Shown here one piece after another: positions 44,548 to 58,061 of a stretch of 64,000 nucleotides of DNA. Each line of letters opens with the position of its first letter. Positions within the stretch are counted from its first letter, which is position 1. A program made the translations under genes and the position numbers. This DNA comes from Ligustrum vulgare (Eukaryota; Streptophyta; Magnoliopsida; Lamiales; Oleaceae), in NCBI GenBank assembly GCA_963555705.1, contig OY743168.1, positions 97,997,425-98,061,424 of the forward strand. The letters are read 5' to 3'. The notes beneath the pieces are model-generated. The model saw nothing but the letters and a program-made list of their open reading frames with translations, was not told the DNA's origin and did no database searches.

Positions 44548-47500
44548 TCAATTAGTGTAAGTTGGGCATTCTAAATCGAATTGATCAACACTACATACCG
44601 AAAAGCCTTCATAAAAGGGTTTTAAGCGATGTCCATTGACTTTAAAAATCTTACCCGTATCCAATCCTTGAATTTCAACTGCACCATGAGAATATACATT
44701 AGTAACAAGGAAAGGGCCTATCCACCTAGAACGCAACTTACCGGGAAACAATTTCAATTTAGAATGATAAAGTAAAACTTTCTGACCAATAGAAAATGTT
44801 TTCCTGGAAATCATCTGATCATGGAAAACTTTTGTCTTTTCCTTGTAGATCCTTGAGTTCTCATAGGCATCATTGCGGATCTCTTCCAACTCTTGCAATT
44901 GTAATATCCTTTGCTCACCTGACTCATCCATTCTCATATTGCAATGCTTGACAGCCCAATATGCCCTGTGTTCTAGCTCTACTGGAAGATGACATGGTTT
45001 GCCAAATACCAAACGGTAAGGAGACATACCTATAGGAGTTTTGTAGGCTGTTCGATAAGCCCAAAGCGCATCATCGAGCCTTAGACTCCAGTCCTTCCTG
45101 TTCGGGTTGACTGTCTTTTCAAGTATGTATTTGATTTCTCTATTGGACACTTCAGCCTGTCCATTTGTTTGCGGGTGATACGCAGTAGAGATGCGGTGGG
45201 TAACATTGTATTTCTTTAGTAAGGCTTCCACCACTTTATTGCAAAAGTGAGTCCCGCGATCACTAATGATAGCGTTTGGTGTCCCGAACCTAACAAAAAT
45301 ATGAGATTTGACAAAATCTGCAACCACTTTAGCATCATCAGTCCGGGTGGCTTTAGCTTCCACCCATTTTGAAACATAATCCACAGCAAGAATTATGTAA
45401 ACATTATTATAAGAAGAAGGAAAAGGACCCATGAAATCTATACCCCACACATCAAATATTTCACAAACAAGAATAGGGGTAAGGGGCATTTGATCTCTAC
45501 GTCCTATAGTTCCAGTTTTTTGACATTGTTCACAAGATTTGCAAAACATGTACGAATCGTGAAACAAAGTAGGCCAAAACAATCCACACTCTAGCACCTT
45601 ACGGGCTGTTCTCTTAGGACCAAAATGTCCTCCACAAGCATAAGAATGACAAAATTTTAAAATTGAAGGAATTTCTTGTTAAGAGACACACCTACGAATA
45701 ATTTGGTCAGAACAATGTTTCCACAAGTAAGGGTCATCCCATACATAATATTTAGCATCACTCTTTATCCTATCTATTTGAGCTCTAGACAAATCATGTG
45801 GCAGCGTTTTAGTAACTAGATAATTAACTATATCAGCATACCAGGGGACTGCCTCTTTAATAGAAAATAGGTACTCATCTGGAAAACTGTCCTTCAATGG
45901 TGATGGTTCTTCACTTGTGGTCAATCTACTCAGATGATCAGCAACCAAATTCTCTGTGCCCTTTTTATCACGTATCTCCAAGTCGAACTCTTGTAACAAG
46001 AGAATCCACCGAATCAACCTAGGTTTTGCCTCCTTCTTTGAAAACAAATACTTGAGAGCTGCATGATCAGAGTAAATAATTACCTTAGTACCAAGCAAAT
46101 ATTGACGAAAATTTTCCAAAGCAAAAACAATAGCTAAAAGTTCTTTTTCTGTTGTTGAATAGTTACTTTGTGCATTATCAAGTGTTCTGGAGGCATAATA
46201 AATGGCATGATGGGCTCTTCCAACTTTTTGTCCAAGCACAGCACCAACTGCATAATTACTTGCATCACACATGATTTCAAATGGGAGGTTCCAATCCGGA
46301 GGTTGGATAATAGGTGCTGAGGTGAGCATATCTTTCAACTTATCAAATGCTCCTTTGCATCCCTCATCGAATTCAAACGCCATGTCTTTTTGCAATAACT
46401 TGCACATGGGCTGAGTGATCTTGGAAAAATCCTTGATAAAGCACCTGTAAAAACCTGCATGACCAAGAAAAGAGCGAACTTCCCGCACAGTCGTGGGGTA
46501 AGGCAAGGATTTAATAATATCTATCTTAGCCTTATCAACCTCAATACCCTTGGAAGACACAACATGACCTAGAATAATTCCTTGATCAACCATAAAGTGA
46601 CATTTTTCATAGTTCAAAACTAGATTTGTTTCTATGCATCTTCCTAGAACTTTTGTAAGGTTAGTTAAACATGCATCAAAAGAATTGCCATAAACCGTAA
46701 AATCGTCTATGAACACCTCTATGATGTTTTCCACATAATCAGAAAATATACTAACCATACACATTTGGAATGTAGCAGGAGCATTGCATAGTCCAAACGG
46801 CATTCGTCTATAAGCAAAGGTGCCAAACGGGCACGTGAACGTGGTTTTCTCTTGATCTTCCGGTGCAACTGGAATCTGGTGAAAACCTGAATAACCATCA
46901 AGACAACAATAATGAGTACGACCTGCTACACGCTCAAGCATTTGATCAATAAATGGGAGGGGGAAGTGATCTTTTCTAGTTGCAGCATTTAGCTTCCTAT
47001 AATCAATACATACCCGCCACCCATTTTCAACACGAGTTGGGATCATCTCACCTTCTGAATTTTTAATAACCGTTATACCTGTTTTCTTTGGGACTACCTG
47101 AACTGGGCTTACCCATTTACTGTCAGAAATTGGATAGATCATACCTGCATCCAGAAGTTTCAAAATTTCTTTCTTTACCACTTCCATCATTGGTGGATTT
47201 AATCTCCGTTGAGCTTCTCTAGATGGTTTACAATCTTCTTCCAATAATATCCTATGCATGCATGTAGAAGGGCTCAATCCCTTGATGTCAGCTATAGTCC
47301 ACCCAATTGCTTGTTTATACTCCCTAAGCACTCGAGTTAATTTCTCTTCTTCCAAGGGAGAGAGTTTGTTGGAGATAATCACCGGGAGCATTTCTCCTTC
47401 TCCTAAGAACACATACTTCAAATGGTCTGGTAGTGGTTTCAATTCCAATTTTGGTGCCTGCTCAACAGAAGAAAGAAGTTTTGTGTGAGAGATAGGAAAT

Positions 47501-49914
47501 TCAATTTGAGATACATTATACCTTATAGGTTTGAGTGATTCTAATTCCTGAATTGCATCTTGCAAGTCGAAATCGAACACAAAATTCTTCATAGCCTTCT
47601 CTAGTCCATCAAGAGTGAGGTTCCTGCTTAGTGCAACATTCAACTTATCATCACTGTTAAGGTCAAAAAGATTTTGTGCTAAAGGATCAATAACATCTAT
47701 AACATAAACAGGTGACACATCACTAGGATATCTCATGGCTTCATAAATATTAAATTTAATAATTTCACCATCAAACTCCATCGTGAGTGTTCCAGCATGC
47801 ACATCAATTTTTGTCCTAGATGTTTTAAGAAATGGTCTTCCTAACAAAATAGGCGTAGGATTAGAAGAATCATCCTCCATATTAAGAACATAAAAATCAG
47901 CAGGAAAAACCAATTCATTAACCTGAACCAATACATCTTCTAAGACTCCCTCTGGGTATACGTTAGACCTATCTGCTAATTGAATAATCACACATGTTTC
48001 CTTCAATGGTCCAGTATTTAAAGATGAATAAACAGAAAGAGGCATGACATTTATTGAGGCTCCTAGATCTAACATGGCCTTTTCGACTCTAACTTTACCT
48101 ACTTTACAAGGGATAGTAAACATACCTGGGTCCTTGCATTTAGGAGGTAATTTTTTCTGGAGAACAGCTGAAACATTTTCTCCAACACTTATCTTTTCAT
48201 TCCCTTTCAACTTCCTCTTATTAGTGCACAATTCCTTCAAAAATTTAGCATATCTAGGCACTTGTTTAATCGCATCAAGTAAGGGAATATTTACCTCAAT
48301 TTTTCGAAATGTCTCCATGATTTCCTTCTCTTCTTCTTCCTTTTTGGATTTGCTCAATCTTGTAGGGAATGGAGGAGGTGTCACGAAAACTTTTGGTTGT
48401 TCTCTGTTAAGGACTTCAGGCTGATCAACTTGATGTTGTGGGATGACTTCCTTTTCAGATTCTTCCCCCGAATTACCTTGCTTTGCTCTACCAGGCTCTT
48501 TCAATTCCTTCCCGCTTCTCAAAGTGATTGCACTGGCATTTTGTTTTGGGTTGATGATGGTCTGGGACGGTAATTTGCCTTGAGATTCTAATCGGCTCAC
48601 AGTTGATGCCAATTGACTTACTTGAGTCTCCAAATTTTTTATCCCCGTCCTCGTCTCCTGTTGAAACTGTTGTGTATTAGTTGCAAGTGATTTAACAATT
48701 TCTTCTAGAGACATACCTGAGTTTGAAGAAGAAGATTGTTGCGGTTGAGGAGCAGGCTGTCTAGGCTGGAATTGTTGGAACTGTTGAAATTGCGGCCTTG
48801 TCTGATAACTAAAATTGGGATGATCCTTCCATCCAGGATTGTAAGTGTTAGAATAGGGATCATACTTTGTTTGAGGTGGCCCCGGAAATCTTCCAATAGC
48901 ATTTGCCTGCTCAAATGAATCTTCTTGGAGAGTAGGGCAAGTGTCAGTTGGATGACTGGTTGCAGCGCAAATTCCACAGGCTTTCACCTGTTGCACATTT
49001 CCTACAGCCATTTGTTGAACAAGAGAGGTTAGGTTTGCTATTTGATTTTCAAGGGAGGATACATTTACCTCGTTCACCCTTTTCACAGGGGTGTCTTGTC
49101 TAAATCCAAACTGCTGTGTGTTAGCAGCCATGATGGAGATCAACTCCCTAGCGGCAGTTGGGGTTTTATTCACTATTGCTCCTCCACTAGCTGCGTCCAT
49201 CATTTTCCTCTCCATCGGCAACAATCCCTCATAGAAGTACTGAATTAGTAATTGTTCTGAAATCCCATGTTGAGGACAGCTTGCACACAATTGTTTGAAC
49301 CTTTCCCAATATTCATGCAGGGTTTCCGTATCTCTCTGTTTGATCCCACACACCTCTCTTCTGATATTTGCAGCTCTTGAAGCTGGGAAAAATTTATCAA
49401 GAAATAGTCTGACCATCCCTGTCCACGTAGTCACAGAACCTGATGGTAGATAAAATAGCCAATCTTTTGCCCGGTCAGCTAATGAGAATGGAAAAGCCCG
49501 CAGCTTTATTTGTTCTTCAGTCACTCCTTGTGGTTTCATACTTGAGCATACCATGTGGAATTCCTTTAGATGTTTGTGTGGATCTTCATTCTCGAGCCCA
49601 TAGAATTTGGGTAGCAAATGGATCAGTCCGGATTTCAATTCAAACCCCACATCTAGGACTGGATACTGAATGCAAAGTGGCTGTTGATTTTCATTTGGTG
49701 CAGCCAGTTCCCTTAAAGTCCTTTCATCATTGGCCATTGCTTGCTTTTGCTCTATTTCAGAATCACTAGAAGAATCAGTTGTTGAATCTGTCAGCTCAAC
49801 TGCTTGATTCAATCTGGTTTGTTTTAGCAACTTGGTTTCTTTCCTCAATTTCCGAGCAGTTTTCTCGATTTCAGGATCGTATTGCAATTCACCTGTACGA
49901 GAACAACGAGGCAT
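44548..49914 (-). pseudogene. Athila Gag-Pol polyprotein, one in-frame stop
   Basis: One continuous frame of about 1,788 codons. Gag occupies residues about 80-260 (IKLRAFPFSLADRAKDWLFY), a CGICAATSHPTDTC knuckle is near 315, protease LDLGASINVMP is near 620 with LLGRPFLKTSRTKID. RT spans about 960-1120 (GWRVCIDYRKLNAATRKDHF, MPFGLCNAPATFQ, FIDDFTVYG). RNase H is near 1200-1320 (YASRTLDNAQSNYSTTEKEL, VADHLSR). The integrase zinc region is near 1415-1460 ([26 protein letters not shown]), followed by the D,D,E core ([33 protein letters not shown]). A TAA at 45679-45681 lies between RNase H and the integrase zinc region. Apart from that stop all catalytic residues named are present and no frameshift was seen. 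Confidence 0.95.
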
Positions 49915-49976
49915 AAAAGAAATAAAAATTAAAAATTAAAAACGATAAATGAAAAATTAAATCTGATTAACACCAG

Positions 49977-49994
49977 TCCCCGGCAACGGCGCCA
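49977..49994 (-). other. Primer binding site of the nested Athila element (tRNA-Asp type)
   Basis: Minus-strand TGGCGCCGTTGCCGGGGA, six bases from the 5' LTR, complementary to the 3' end of plant tRNA-Asp. Confidence 0.9.
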
Positions 49995-50000
49995 AAAATT

Positions 50001-51556
50001 TGATGGGTGTCGAATCCAACAAATAATAATATTTTCTTGCTCTCATAAAAATAAATTGCAATAGTGGTGAGCAAGGTCGAATCCACAGGGACTGGTTAGA
50101 TTTAATTATTCGGGAAAATTTAAAAACAATGAATTAAAAATAAGGGGGGTTTTGAATTTTTGAATGCGAAATCAAATTATAAATAACGAGTGCGAAATTA
50201 AAATGTTTGGAAATATCAAATTGGACAAATATCCAGCCCAAGGTATAATCTCAGTATTGATTCACAGAATTGATCATCGATGCAAGAATAAAATCCTTAA
50301 ATCATTATCTAAATTGGTTATGGTCATTGATACGATCTAACAACTTATCTCTCCTTACGGTATCGATAATCAAGAGACGCTCGTTAATTATTTCCCTAAT
50401 CAATAAACAACCCTAGATACGATCTTAGGATTTAATTTATTAATAGCATTAATCACTAGAGAGACGACCAATTCTAGCCAACAAATTCACACGCGTGATT
50501 TATTTAAACTAGGTTATATACCCTCACAACATGAGTTGAAAATCAATCTATAGTCAACTATGTTATTTGCCACATATATTAGAAAACCTAAACAATTACG
50601 GATTTAGATTCCTAATTGGCCAAGTATCGTTTTGACAATTAAAACAACGTGCACTTTGAATTAATCAATCAAATCAACAACTTAATTATACACAAAGGAT
50701 ATATAAATAGAAAATAAATAAAAGAACAATTGAATTAATTAGGTCTCACAATTCATGCACAATCAATACATCAATTATCCTTAAACTGGAATTAAAATTT
50801 AGCTATCCATAAACATTGTTAATCAAAAAGTTAAATCAATGAAATTAAAAGACAAGAAAGTAAAAACTCCAAATTCGAGTCCGGTATCACCGCGTCCTTT
50901 CCTCCAAAATTCTGCCCAGATTTCGTTGCCCACTGCCAAGAAAATATCTAGCTCCAATTTTTTCTTTTTCTTTGGATAAGTCTCAGAGTCCCCTCCTTCT
51001 TCAATGTGAGTGCTGCCGAATCCTTCCCCTCTCTTGTGGCTGCTGGGCCTTTTCTTTTTATTGAGTATTGTGCCCTTCTTTTTTTTTTTTTTATTCTGGT
51101 CCCCTTTTTTATGTCTCAGCTCCCCCAGCAATTCCAATTAACCTCACGTCTGTTTCCGACCTTTCATCTAGGTTAGGTTGGGCCCAAATAATAATTGAGT
51201 AATCCCAGCCCAAAACATGCGCCGCATTCTATGTTAAATAAAATTGCTGTTGTTGGAATTGTCTCCAAAGTGAATTGTAAAATAATGTCCAGAAGTCCAG
51301 CCCATTAAATATTTGAGGTTGCTGTCTTTCGGAATTAATAAGGCGTGCCCACGCCTTGTTGTTTATCCTTCTCTGATTGGGTATTTTAGAGTTCCAAACT
51401 TCTTCCTTCTAATTTGTGATTTGAGTCCATTTTGATCTCAATTCTCCACCTAATCTACAAGTCACAAAATATGATTAATAACTACAATTTAAACATTTAA
51501 AATCAATGGAATAAGAGGAAATATCACTAATTAAATAGCAAATATGCACCCTATCA
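50001..51556 (-). repeat. 5' LTR of the nested Athila element (1,556 bp)
   Basis: TG/CA-bounded. The right border abuts ATAGG. It contains the intact palindrome aaggcgtgcccacgcctt at 51340-51357, on the U3 side in element sense. Short AT-driven ORFs inside are not genes. Confidence 0.97.
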
Positions 51557-54500
51557 ATAGGCGGGAGCGACGCGCTGAAGAAGCCTTGTCGCATGGTCAA
51601 ATGTACAGGGACCAACATGGTACGGGAGCAGAAAGGTTGGCATCAGCACATGAGCCTAGGAATAGGCAGGAAAGAAGAGCCGAAGCAGTTCGGACAAGAA
51701 CTCGCAACGAGTTACCAACCTACGGAAGGCTAAACCACGTCCATGTTTTGCCACCACAAAGGCAAGAGTATACATCCAATGTATTCCGGTCACGATGAAA
51801 ATAGTGAACTGCCCTCTTACGAGTTGGATGACGAAGAGGAAGTAAGTCCCTTCACAGAGGGCCTCCGTAGGTGCCCCGTACCTCATGACTTTGAGATGCC
51901 AGAAATAGCAAAATACTCTGGCCGAGGTGATCCTGATGATCACCTGTTAAATTACCGCGCCAGCATGGAAATAGCCGGAGCCACTCCGGCATTGAAATGT
52001 AATACCTTTGCTTTAACCCTTGAGGGAAGTGCCATACGATGGTATAAAAAACTCCCTCCTGGCAGTATTCACAGTTGGAGAGATATGAAGACGACTTTTA
52101 AAAATGGCTTTGTTTCCTCCAGGCCTGGCCAACTCCCGCTCCAACGCCTTCAGGATCTGGGGCAAGGAAGGGACGAGTCTCTGAAAAGTTACCTAGCTAG
52201 GTTTACTGAAGAGATGCATATCTGCGAAAATATCACAGAAGCGGAGATGTTTTCCGCTTTAAAAGGAGGGCTAGATATGACCAGCATGTTCTAGAGGGAT
52301 GTCCGGAGCAGGAAACCAAGGGATTACAATACCCTGGTAGACCTGATGAAGGAAGAGATTGTATCGGAGGAAATGGCTAGGGCCAGAGATAATCATCCCC
52401 AAGGGAGATATTTGGATATTCCAATGAAGCGGACCTCAAGAAAGGAGGAAACAAGGATAGGGTCGGCGGTAACCGAGGTGGCGTGCCTCGCCCATTTCCG
52501 GGGACAGGATCTAGCTTTGCTGCAGAAATCACGAAAGCTATCCCTCACTTGCACTCTAACACCCCTTCTCAAAATCCTCCCACGGCTCAAGGGAGACTGG
52601 AAAGTGGCCGAAGTGGAAAGCATCCCATGATTGGGGCTTACTGCGCCTATCACAGATATTACGGTCACGCAACGGAGGATTGTAGGGAAATCTGCATGTT
52701 AGCTGACCAAAAGGCGCAGGGGAGAAGGGGAGGTGACTATCCCCCCGACACAGGAAGAACTCAAAAAACTGGTGGTCAAAAGTTCAACCGAGCTGATAGG
52801 AGAGCTCCGTGGAAGAACTCAACTAAGGAAAGAATTGACAATCGTCAAAGAGACAAGAATAAGGGACAGGATACCGCCTCGGCACATGCTAAAGATACAC
52901 GGGAACCACTTGTGCCTGTGGCCGACCTCCCCATTCGTGAAATCGACACAATACTGGGAGGCCCCCACCCAGGTGGGAGCACAAATAACTCCCAAAAGAG
53001 GTACATCAGAGAGGCCAAACAACTCGCCAACGTGAATTACCATATCCATTCACATCCTTTAGGGATGCCTCGGACAGAGCCAATCACATTCACCCAAGAC
53101 GATGCCATTGGAGTACATTTCCCCCACAACGACGCATTGGTTATCAGGGTAGTGGTGGCTCGAAATGGGTTATCACGGATGATGGTTGATGACGGTGCCT
53201 TGGTAAATGTGATTTACAGGATAACGTTCGATAAAATGGGGATCAGCACTCCCCTTATTCCGTCCCGGATCCAATATATGGATTCACGGGAGACAGCATA
53301 ACCCCAAGAGGATCCATAACCCTAATAACTGAGGTGGGGCAAGCACCAACTATTTCTAGAATCCCCATGGAATTTTTGGTTGTGGACAAAATATCCTCCT
53401 ATCATGGCTCAATTGGGAGACCAGGCCTCATCGACTTGGGGGCTGCAACGCATACGAAATACATTTGCATGAAATTCCCCACGGAGCATGGCATTGCAAT
53501 TGTAAGGGGAAGCCAAACTGAGTCGCGGGCCTGTTACACTAACGCAATCCGAAAGTTTCAAGATCGAAGCTTGAACATGATTAGCGATGTAGCCATGGCC
53601 GAGGCTGCTCCAGACCCTGAAAGATTAGGTGGAGAGCTCTTTGAAAATAAGGACATCACGATGACACTAGAAGAAGACTTGGAAGATCTGGACCCAAGAA
53701 TTGCAGGAGACAATTGCTCCACCTCGGCAGAAAGGCTAGAATACTTCGGCGTAGACCCACATGACCCAATCAAGGAATTGCAGATTGGGTTGGATTCACC
53801 AATTGAATACAAAGATCAATTGAAGAATTTCTTACTTAAAAATCTCGATGTATTCGCGTGGAAGCATGGCAACATGATTGGGATTGATCCTAAAGAGGCC
53901 TGCCACAGACTCCAGATTGACCCTCGAATCCCCGGGCATAGGCAGAAGAGAAGACCCATGAGTTCAGACAAATATGAGGCCTTGAAAGACGAGGTCACGA
54001 AGCTGTTGAAAAATGGCTTCATCAGAGAATCCCGCTATCCGAAGTGGGTATCAAACCCTGTGTTGGTACCAAAACACAATGGGAAATTGAGGGTATGTAT
54101 TGATTTTTCAAACTTGAACCGGCATGTCCAAAAGACAGTTTCCCACTGCCCCGGATCGATCAGTTGGTTGACTCAACAGCAGGGCATGAACAGCTAAGCT
54201 TCATGGATGCCTACTCCAGGTACAATCAAATCCCCATGTGTGAATCGGACGAGGAGCATACTTCGTTTATAACAGATAGAGGACTCTATTGCTACAAAGC
54301 AATGCCATTCGGCTTGAAAAATGCGGGAGCTACCTATCAAAGGCTGGTGAATCGCATGTTTTCAGAACAATTAGGAAACACCATGGAGGTGTATGTCGAT
54401 GATATGTTGGTCAAAAGCATGGTCGCCGCGGATCATATCCGCCATTTATCAGAGACCTTCGAGGTGTTAAGGAAATATCGAATGAAGCTCAATCCAGCGA

Positions 54501-55290
54501 AGTGTGCATTTGGGGTAGTGTCTGGGAAGTTTCTTGGATTCATGGTGAATAAGAGAGGAATCGAAGCTAATCCCGAAAAAATCAACGCTTTGTTGAACAT
54601 GCAATCGCCTCGAAGTCCAAAAGAAGTGTAAAGCTTAACGGGGAGAATTGCGGCCTTGAATCGATTCGTCTCCAAATCTACTGACAAATGCTCGCCATTT
54701 TTTAAGGTCCTCAAAGGGGGAAAGCGATTCCAGTGGACACTGGAATGTGAACAGGCTTTCGCCGACCTTAAAGCATCTTTGGGACGGCCCCCATTACTAT
54801 CAAAACCAAAATCCGGCGAGCCTCTCTACTTGTATTTGGCTGTATCCAAAGAGGTTATCAGCTCAGTGTTGATCAGAGAAGAGGATGGGAATCAGTTCCC
54901 AGTGTATTATGTGAGCAAAGCCATGATAGATGCGGAGACACGATACCCAGACATGGAGAAACTCGCCCTCTCGTTACTCACAGCCTCTCGCAAACTTCGT
55001 CCCTACTTTCAAGCACACTCAATACGCGTGCTCACCAACTTTCCCATGAGACAAGTGTTGCAAAAACCAGACGCATCTGGAAGGCTACTGAAATGGGCAA
55101 TAGAAATCAGCCAGTTCGACCTACATTATATGCCTCGGACCGCTGTAAAGGGCCAAGCGCTGGCGGACTTTGTAGTTGAATTCACACATCCCCCTGAGGT
55201 TGAAATGGTAGCTAACACGGATGACAGCCAAGAGTGGAAATTGTTCGTTGATGGGTCCTCGGCTGATGGGCGATCCGGCGCATGCATATT

Positions 55291-58061
55291 TGTAGCGACC
55301 GAGAATTTTCGTGATTTTATTCAAATAAATTTTTTAAAAGCGTGTCGCTTCGACTTTGCCCATCATTTAGTTATTTATTTTTAAACGTGTGCTCGTCTAG
55401 CCAATTAAGTGAAATTAAATTTATTTAAATACTTAGTCAAATTTTAATTTTATCAAAAATATTTCAATATCACAGTTTATTTTCAAAGCCCGAGTATTAA
55501 TTATATTAAGTCCCAATTTTAAATGTTTTAATTCAATCCAACTTATCGAGCCCAAATGTTTTACCAATCATTCAAGTCCTTTTAACAACCCAATCAATAC
55601 ATTCTTGGCCCAACTAAATCAACAACTTATCTTCCAAGTATTTCCTTACACAACCATATTCACTTCCAAAATTCTCACAATTTTTCCATAAATCAAGATT
55701 TAACCTAAACTACCATGTTTAACACCTAAATCAACTATTAAATAGATCCCCCACCTCTTTTCTCTCGACACACAGACCTTCAACTCTAGCAAGGTAACAT
55801 TCTTCCTCCCACCTCCAATCGATCTTCATACCAAGTTATTCCACATGAAGAATTCACCTCCCAAATCAGCCGGAAAACTCAACCTGAACATTACCAAATC
55901 GCCGCCTCCACCACCGTTATCACCATCATCACCAACCACCACATACATCCATCAACAACAACTAAAACTCAGACTCAAATTATCAAGAACCGACCAGACC
56001 CAGCCCGCAATCACTGTACCACAAATCCGCCAACACCGCAGTCGAAACCACCACCGCCACTCAAGCCGCCACTACAAACTCGAGAAAAATCACCGCTGCT
56101 GCCCACTTCTATTTTTGACATCCAATCAAAACCCAAAACCAAGAAATAAAACTTAACCCAAATACCTCACCTTCGACCGCCGTCTGGTTGGCCGGAGATT
56201 TTCCGGAGTCACAACTCAAAAAAACTCAACCACCACTGCCATAGTCAGCCTCTAACCACACTCCCACAATCTGCGAAGAACAAACCATGACTGACCCTCC
56301 CAATCGGACTCTCAGCCACCCTCGAGCCACAGCCAATCAATCGCCACTGCCCAACTCCAAACTTCACATCAATCGACACCCAAAATACCCAAAATCGATA
56401 AACAAACAGAACCCAAATATTTACCTCGACCGTCGATTTTTTTGACTGGATTCCCGTCGATACACACGACGTCGAAATCGCTCCGCCTTCGTTTTTTTCG
56501 CACCCAAGGGCCAAGAATACGCCTTCCTTCCACACACACCCTAATCGCCGCCATGTGACGACGGCGACAGCGCTGGAAGCGCCGGTGACGGGAGAGGCTC
56601 GATCGCCCTCTTCTCTGTTTTCGCCTGAATGTGTGATGAACAGAGAGAGGGTGATATATGTATATGTATATATTTTAATTTTTATAAATTATATACTTTA
56701 GTCCCCGAATTTTAAAAGTTATCTATTGTAGTCCCTTCTAGTTTAAAAGCAATTATTTCAGTCCTTACAATGTTTAAAATGTCTTATTTCAGTCCCTATT
56801 CTTAAATTAAGTTATTTTTCTGTCCTTTAGTTTTGAAATATTTATCTTTAGTCCCAAGCTTTCAATTGAGTCTATTTTTACCCAAAGTTTCTGCTGAAAT
56901 ATAATTTGGCCAGAAACTTTTTTGAGTTGGTCAATTCAGTTCCTAATTTCAATTAATTTCACAAATTAGTCCTCAACTCTTCAATTGAGTATAGTATGAC
57001 CCTGAGTTTTGACTAAAATATAATTTGGTCAGGAACTCTCCGGGTTTATCAATTTAGTCCCTAATTTCAATTATTTGCACAAAGTCCCAAATCTTTACAC
57101 TTTACCATTTCAGTCCGAGCTTTACACTTTTAAATTCTTTCAATTCAATCCTCGAATTTACTTTTATTTATAAAACCTTAATTTCAAGTTTCTAATAGAA
57201 AATTATTTATTTTAGGGCTAGACGAGGCGCGGAATTTTCAAGAAAGCTAGAATCATTTTTAAGCAAGTTCAGAAATATCTTAAGGTAGGTTCATTACTTC
57301 AAAAATCTTTTATCTTATATGCGCAATATTAAGTAAACCCGTATTGTAAATTTATGCATGTGATTACGTAATTTATGAGAATTAATTGCCCTCGAGCCTA
57401 GATCCACATGTCTTCGAGCATGGACCAATTGCCTTCGGGCCTAGATCCACATGTCTTCGGGCATGGACCAATTGCCTTCGGGCCCGGATCCACATGTCTA
57501 CGGGCATGGACCAATTGCCTTTGGGCCCAGATCCACATGTCTTCGGGCATGAAAATTTATGATGTATGAGATCCACTTGCTATTGCATGAGAATGAGAAT
57601 TTATGAATTAAGTTGCATGATTATATGTATTATTTACTGTACAGTTTATTTAATTTGCGCTGAACCTACTGAGTATTTCTATGAAATGCTCACCCCTATT
57701 TTTAAACTTACAAATTGCAGATTTCGGAAATGGTGGCGAATGAAAGGGCAGTGGTGGCAAATAATAATGAAGCTATATTTTTTTTTTTAAAGTCACGATT
57801 CATGAATAGTGTCAATTTATTTATATGTCGTTATATTCAAATATGATATTTAAAGTCAAGAACATCGTCAATTTAATTATTTGTCGTTACTTTCTTGAAA
57901 GTTAAGATTTCAACGTTTTTATGCAGTTATCAAATTTAATTTACTTACTATTAAAATTTTTCACATAAATATGATGTTTAGAATTCAATTTTTTTTCCGC
58001 AATAAAATTAGATTTAAAGGAGAAGTGACGTCCCGAGCTTCACGGAATTTGGGGCGTTACA
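55291..58061. mobile_element. Solo LTR (2,771 bp) of a Tekay/Del-like gypsy element, nested in the Tat RNase H
   Basis: Begins TGTAGCGACCGAGAATTTTCGT, ends TTTGGGGCGTTACA, and is flanked by the perfect duplication ATATT (55286-55290 and 58062-58066). No primer site, internal region or second LTR exists, so it is the product of recombination between two LTRs. It contains 43-bp tandem repeats, a C-rich stretch (55790-56560), and many spaced agtcc words at 56690-57130. ORFs inside (for example 55845-56156) are low-complexity and not credible. The lineage assignment rests on the terminal bases and length only. Confidence 0.9.
57385..57552. repeat. Four 43-bp tandem repeats in the solo LTR
   Basis: Copies start at 57385, 57428, 57471 and 57514 (the last 39 bp). 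The unit is attgccttcgggcctagatc plus cacatgtcttcgggcatgg and acca. Confidence 0.95.

Larger units (their letters stand above)
39160..51556 (-). mobile_element. Full-length Athila-lineage Ty3/gypsy element nested in Tat gag
   Basis: A 12,397-bp element with two 1,556-bp LTRs, a tRNA-Asp-type primer site, gag-pol, a long 3' region with an env-position ORF, and a polypurine tract. It is flanked by the perfect duplication ATAGG (39155-39159 and 51557-51561). The LTRs differ at roughly 15-20 positions (about 1 percent), so it is younger than its broken Tat host but older than the copia element in the MYB intron. Orientation is opposite to Tat. Confidence 0.97.
38609..52730 (+). pseudogene. Tat Gag, frameshifted and split by the nested Athila element
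   Basis: The N-terminal part (38609-39159) starts MNESDGDVNPRRGR and is low-complexity, with a Met/Gln-rich coiled stretch (AAQMLEMQKQQIEQTAAMNA). Just before the insertion the useful frame changes (EPRNR at 39145-39159). After the insertion (51557 on) it continues as RERRAEEALSHG, so the insertion site is within this arginine-rich region. The gag domain proper is at 51820-52290 (FEMPEIAKYSGRGDPDDHLL, SAIRWYKKLPPGSI, LKSYLARFTEEM), with a TAG at 52292-52294 in place of an expected Gln or Trp codon. A CCHC-like knuckle CAYHRYYGHATEDC (about 52642-52683) ends it in a different frame. Several frameshifts make it non-functional. Confidence 0.85.

Noticed and set aside
55845..56156. 103-codon Pro/His/Arg-rich ORF inside the solo LTR
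   Set aside because: LTR sequence with a C-rich bias; no known LTR-encoded protein and no motif.
57385..57552. Regular repeats as a CRISPR-like array
   Set aside because: Units are contiguous tandem repeats without unique spacers, in plant LTR DNA.
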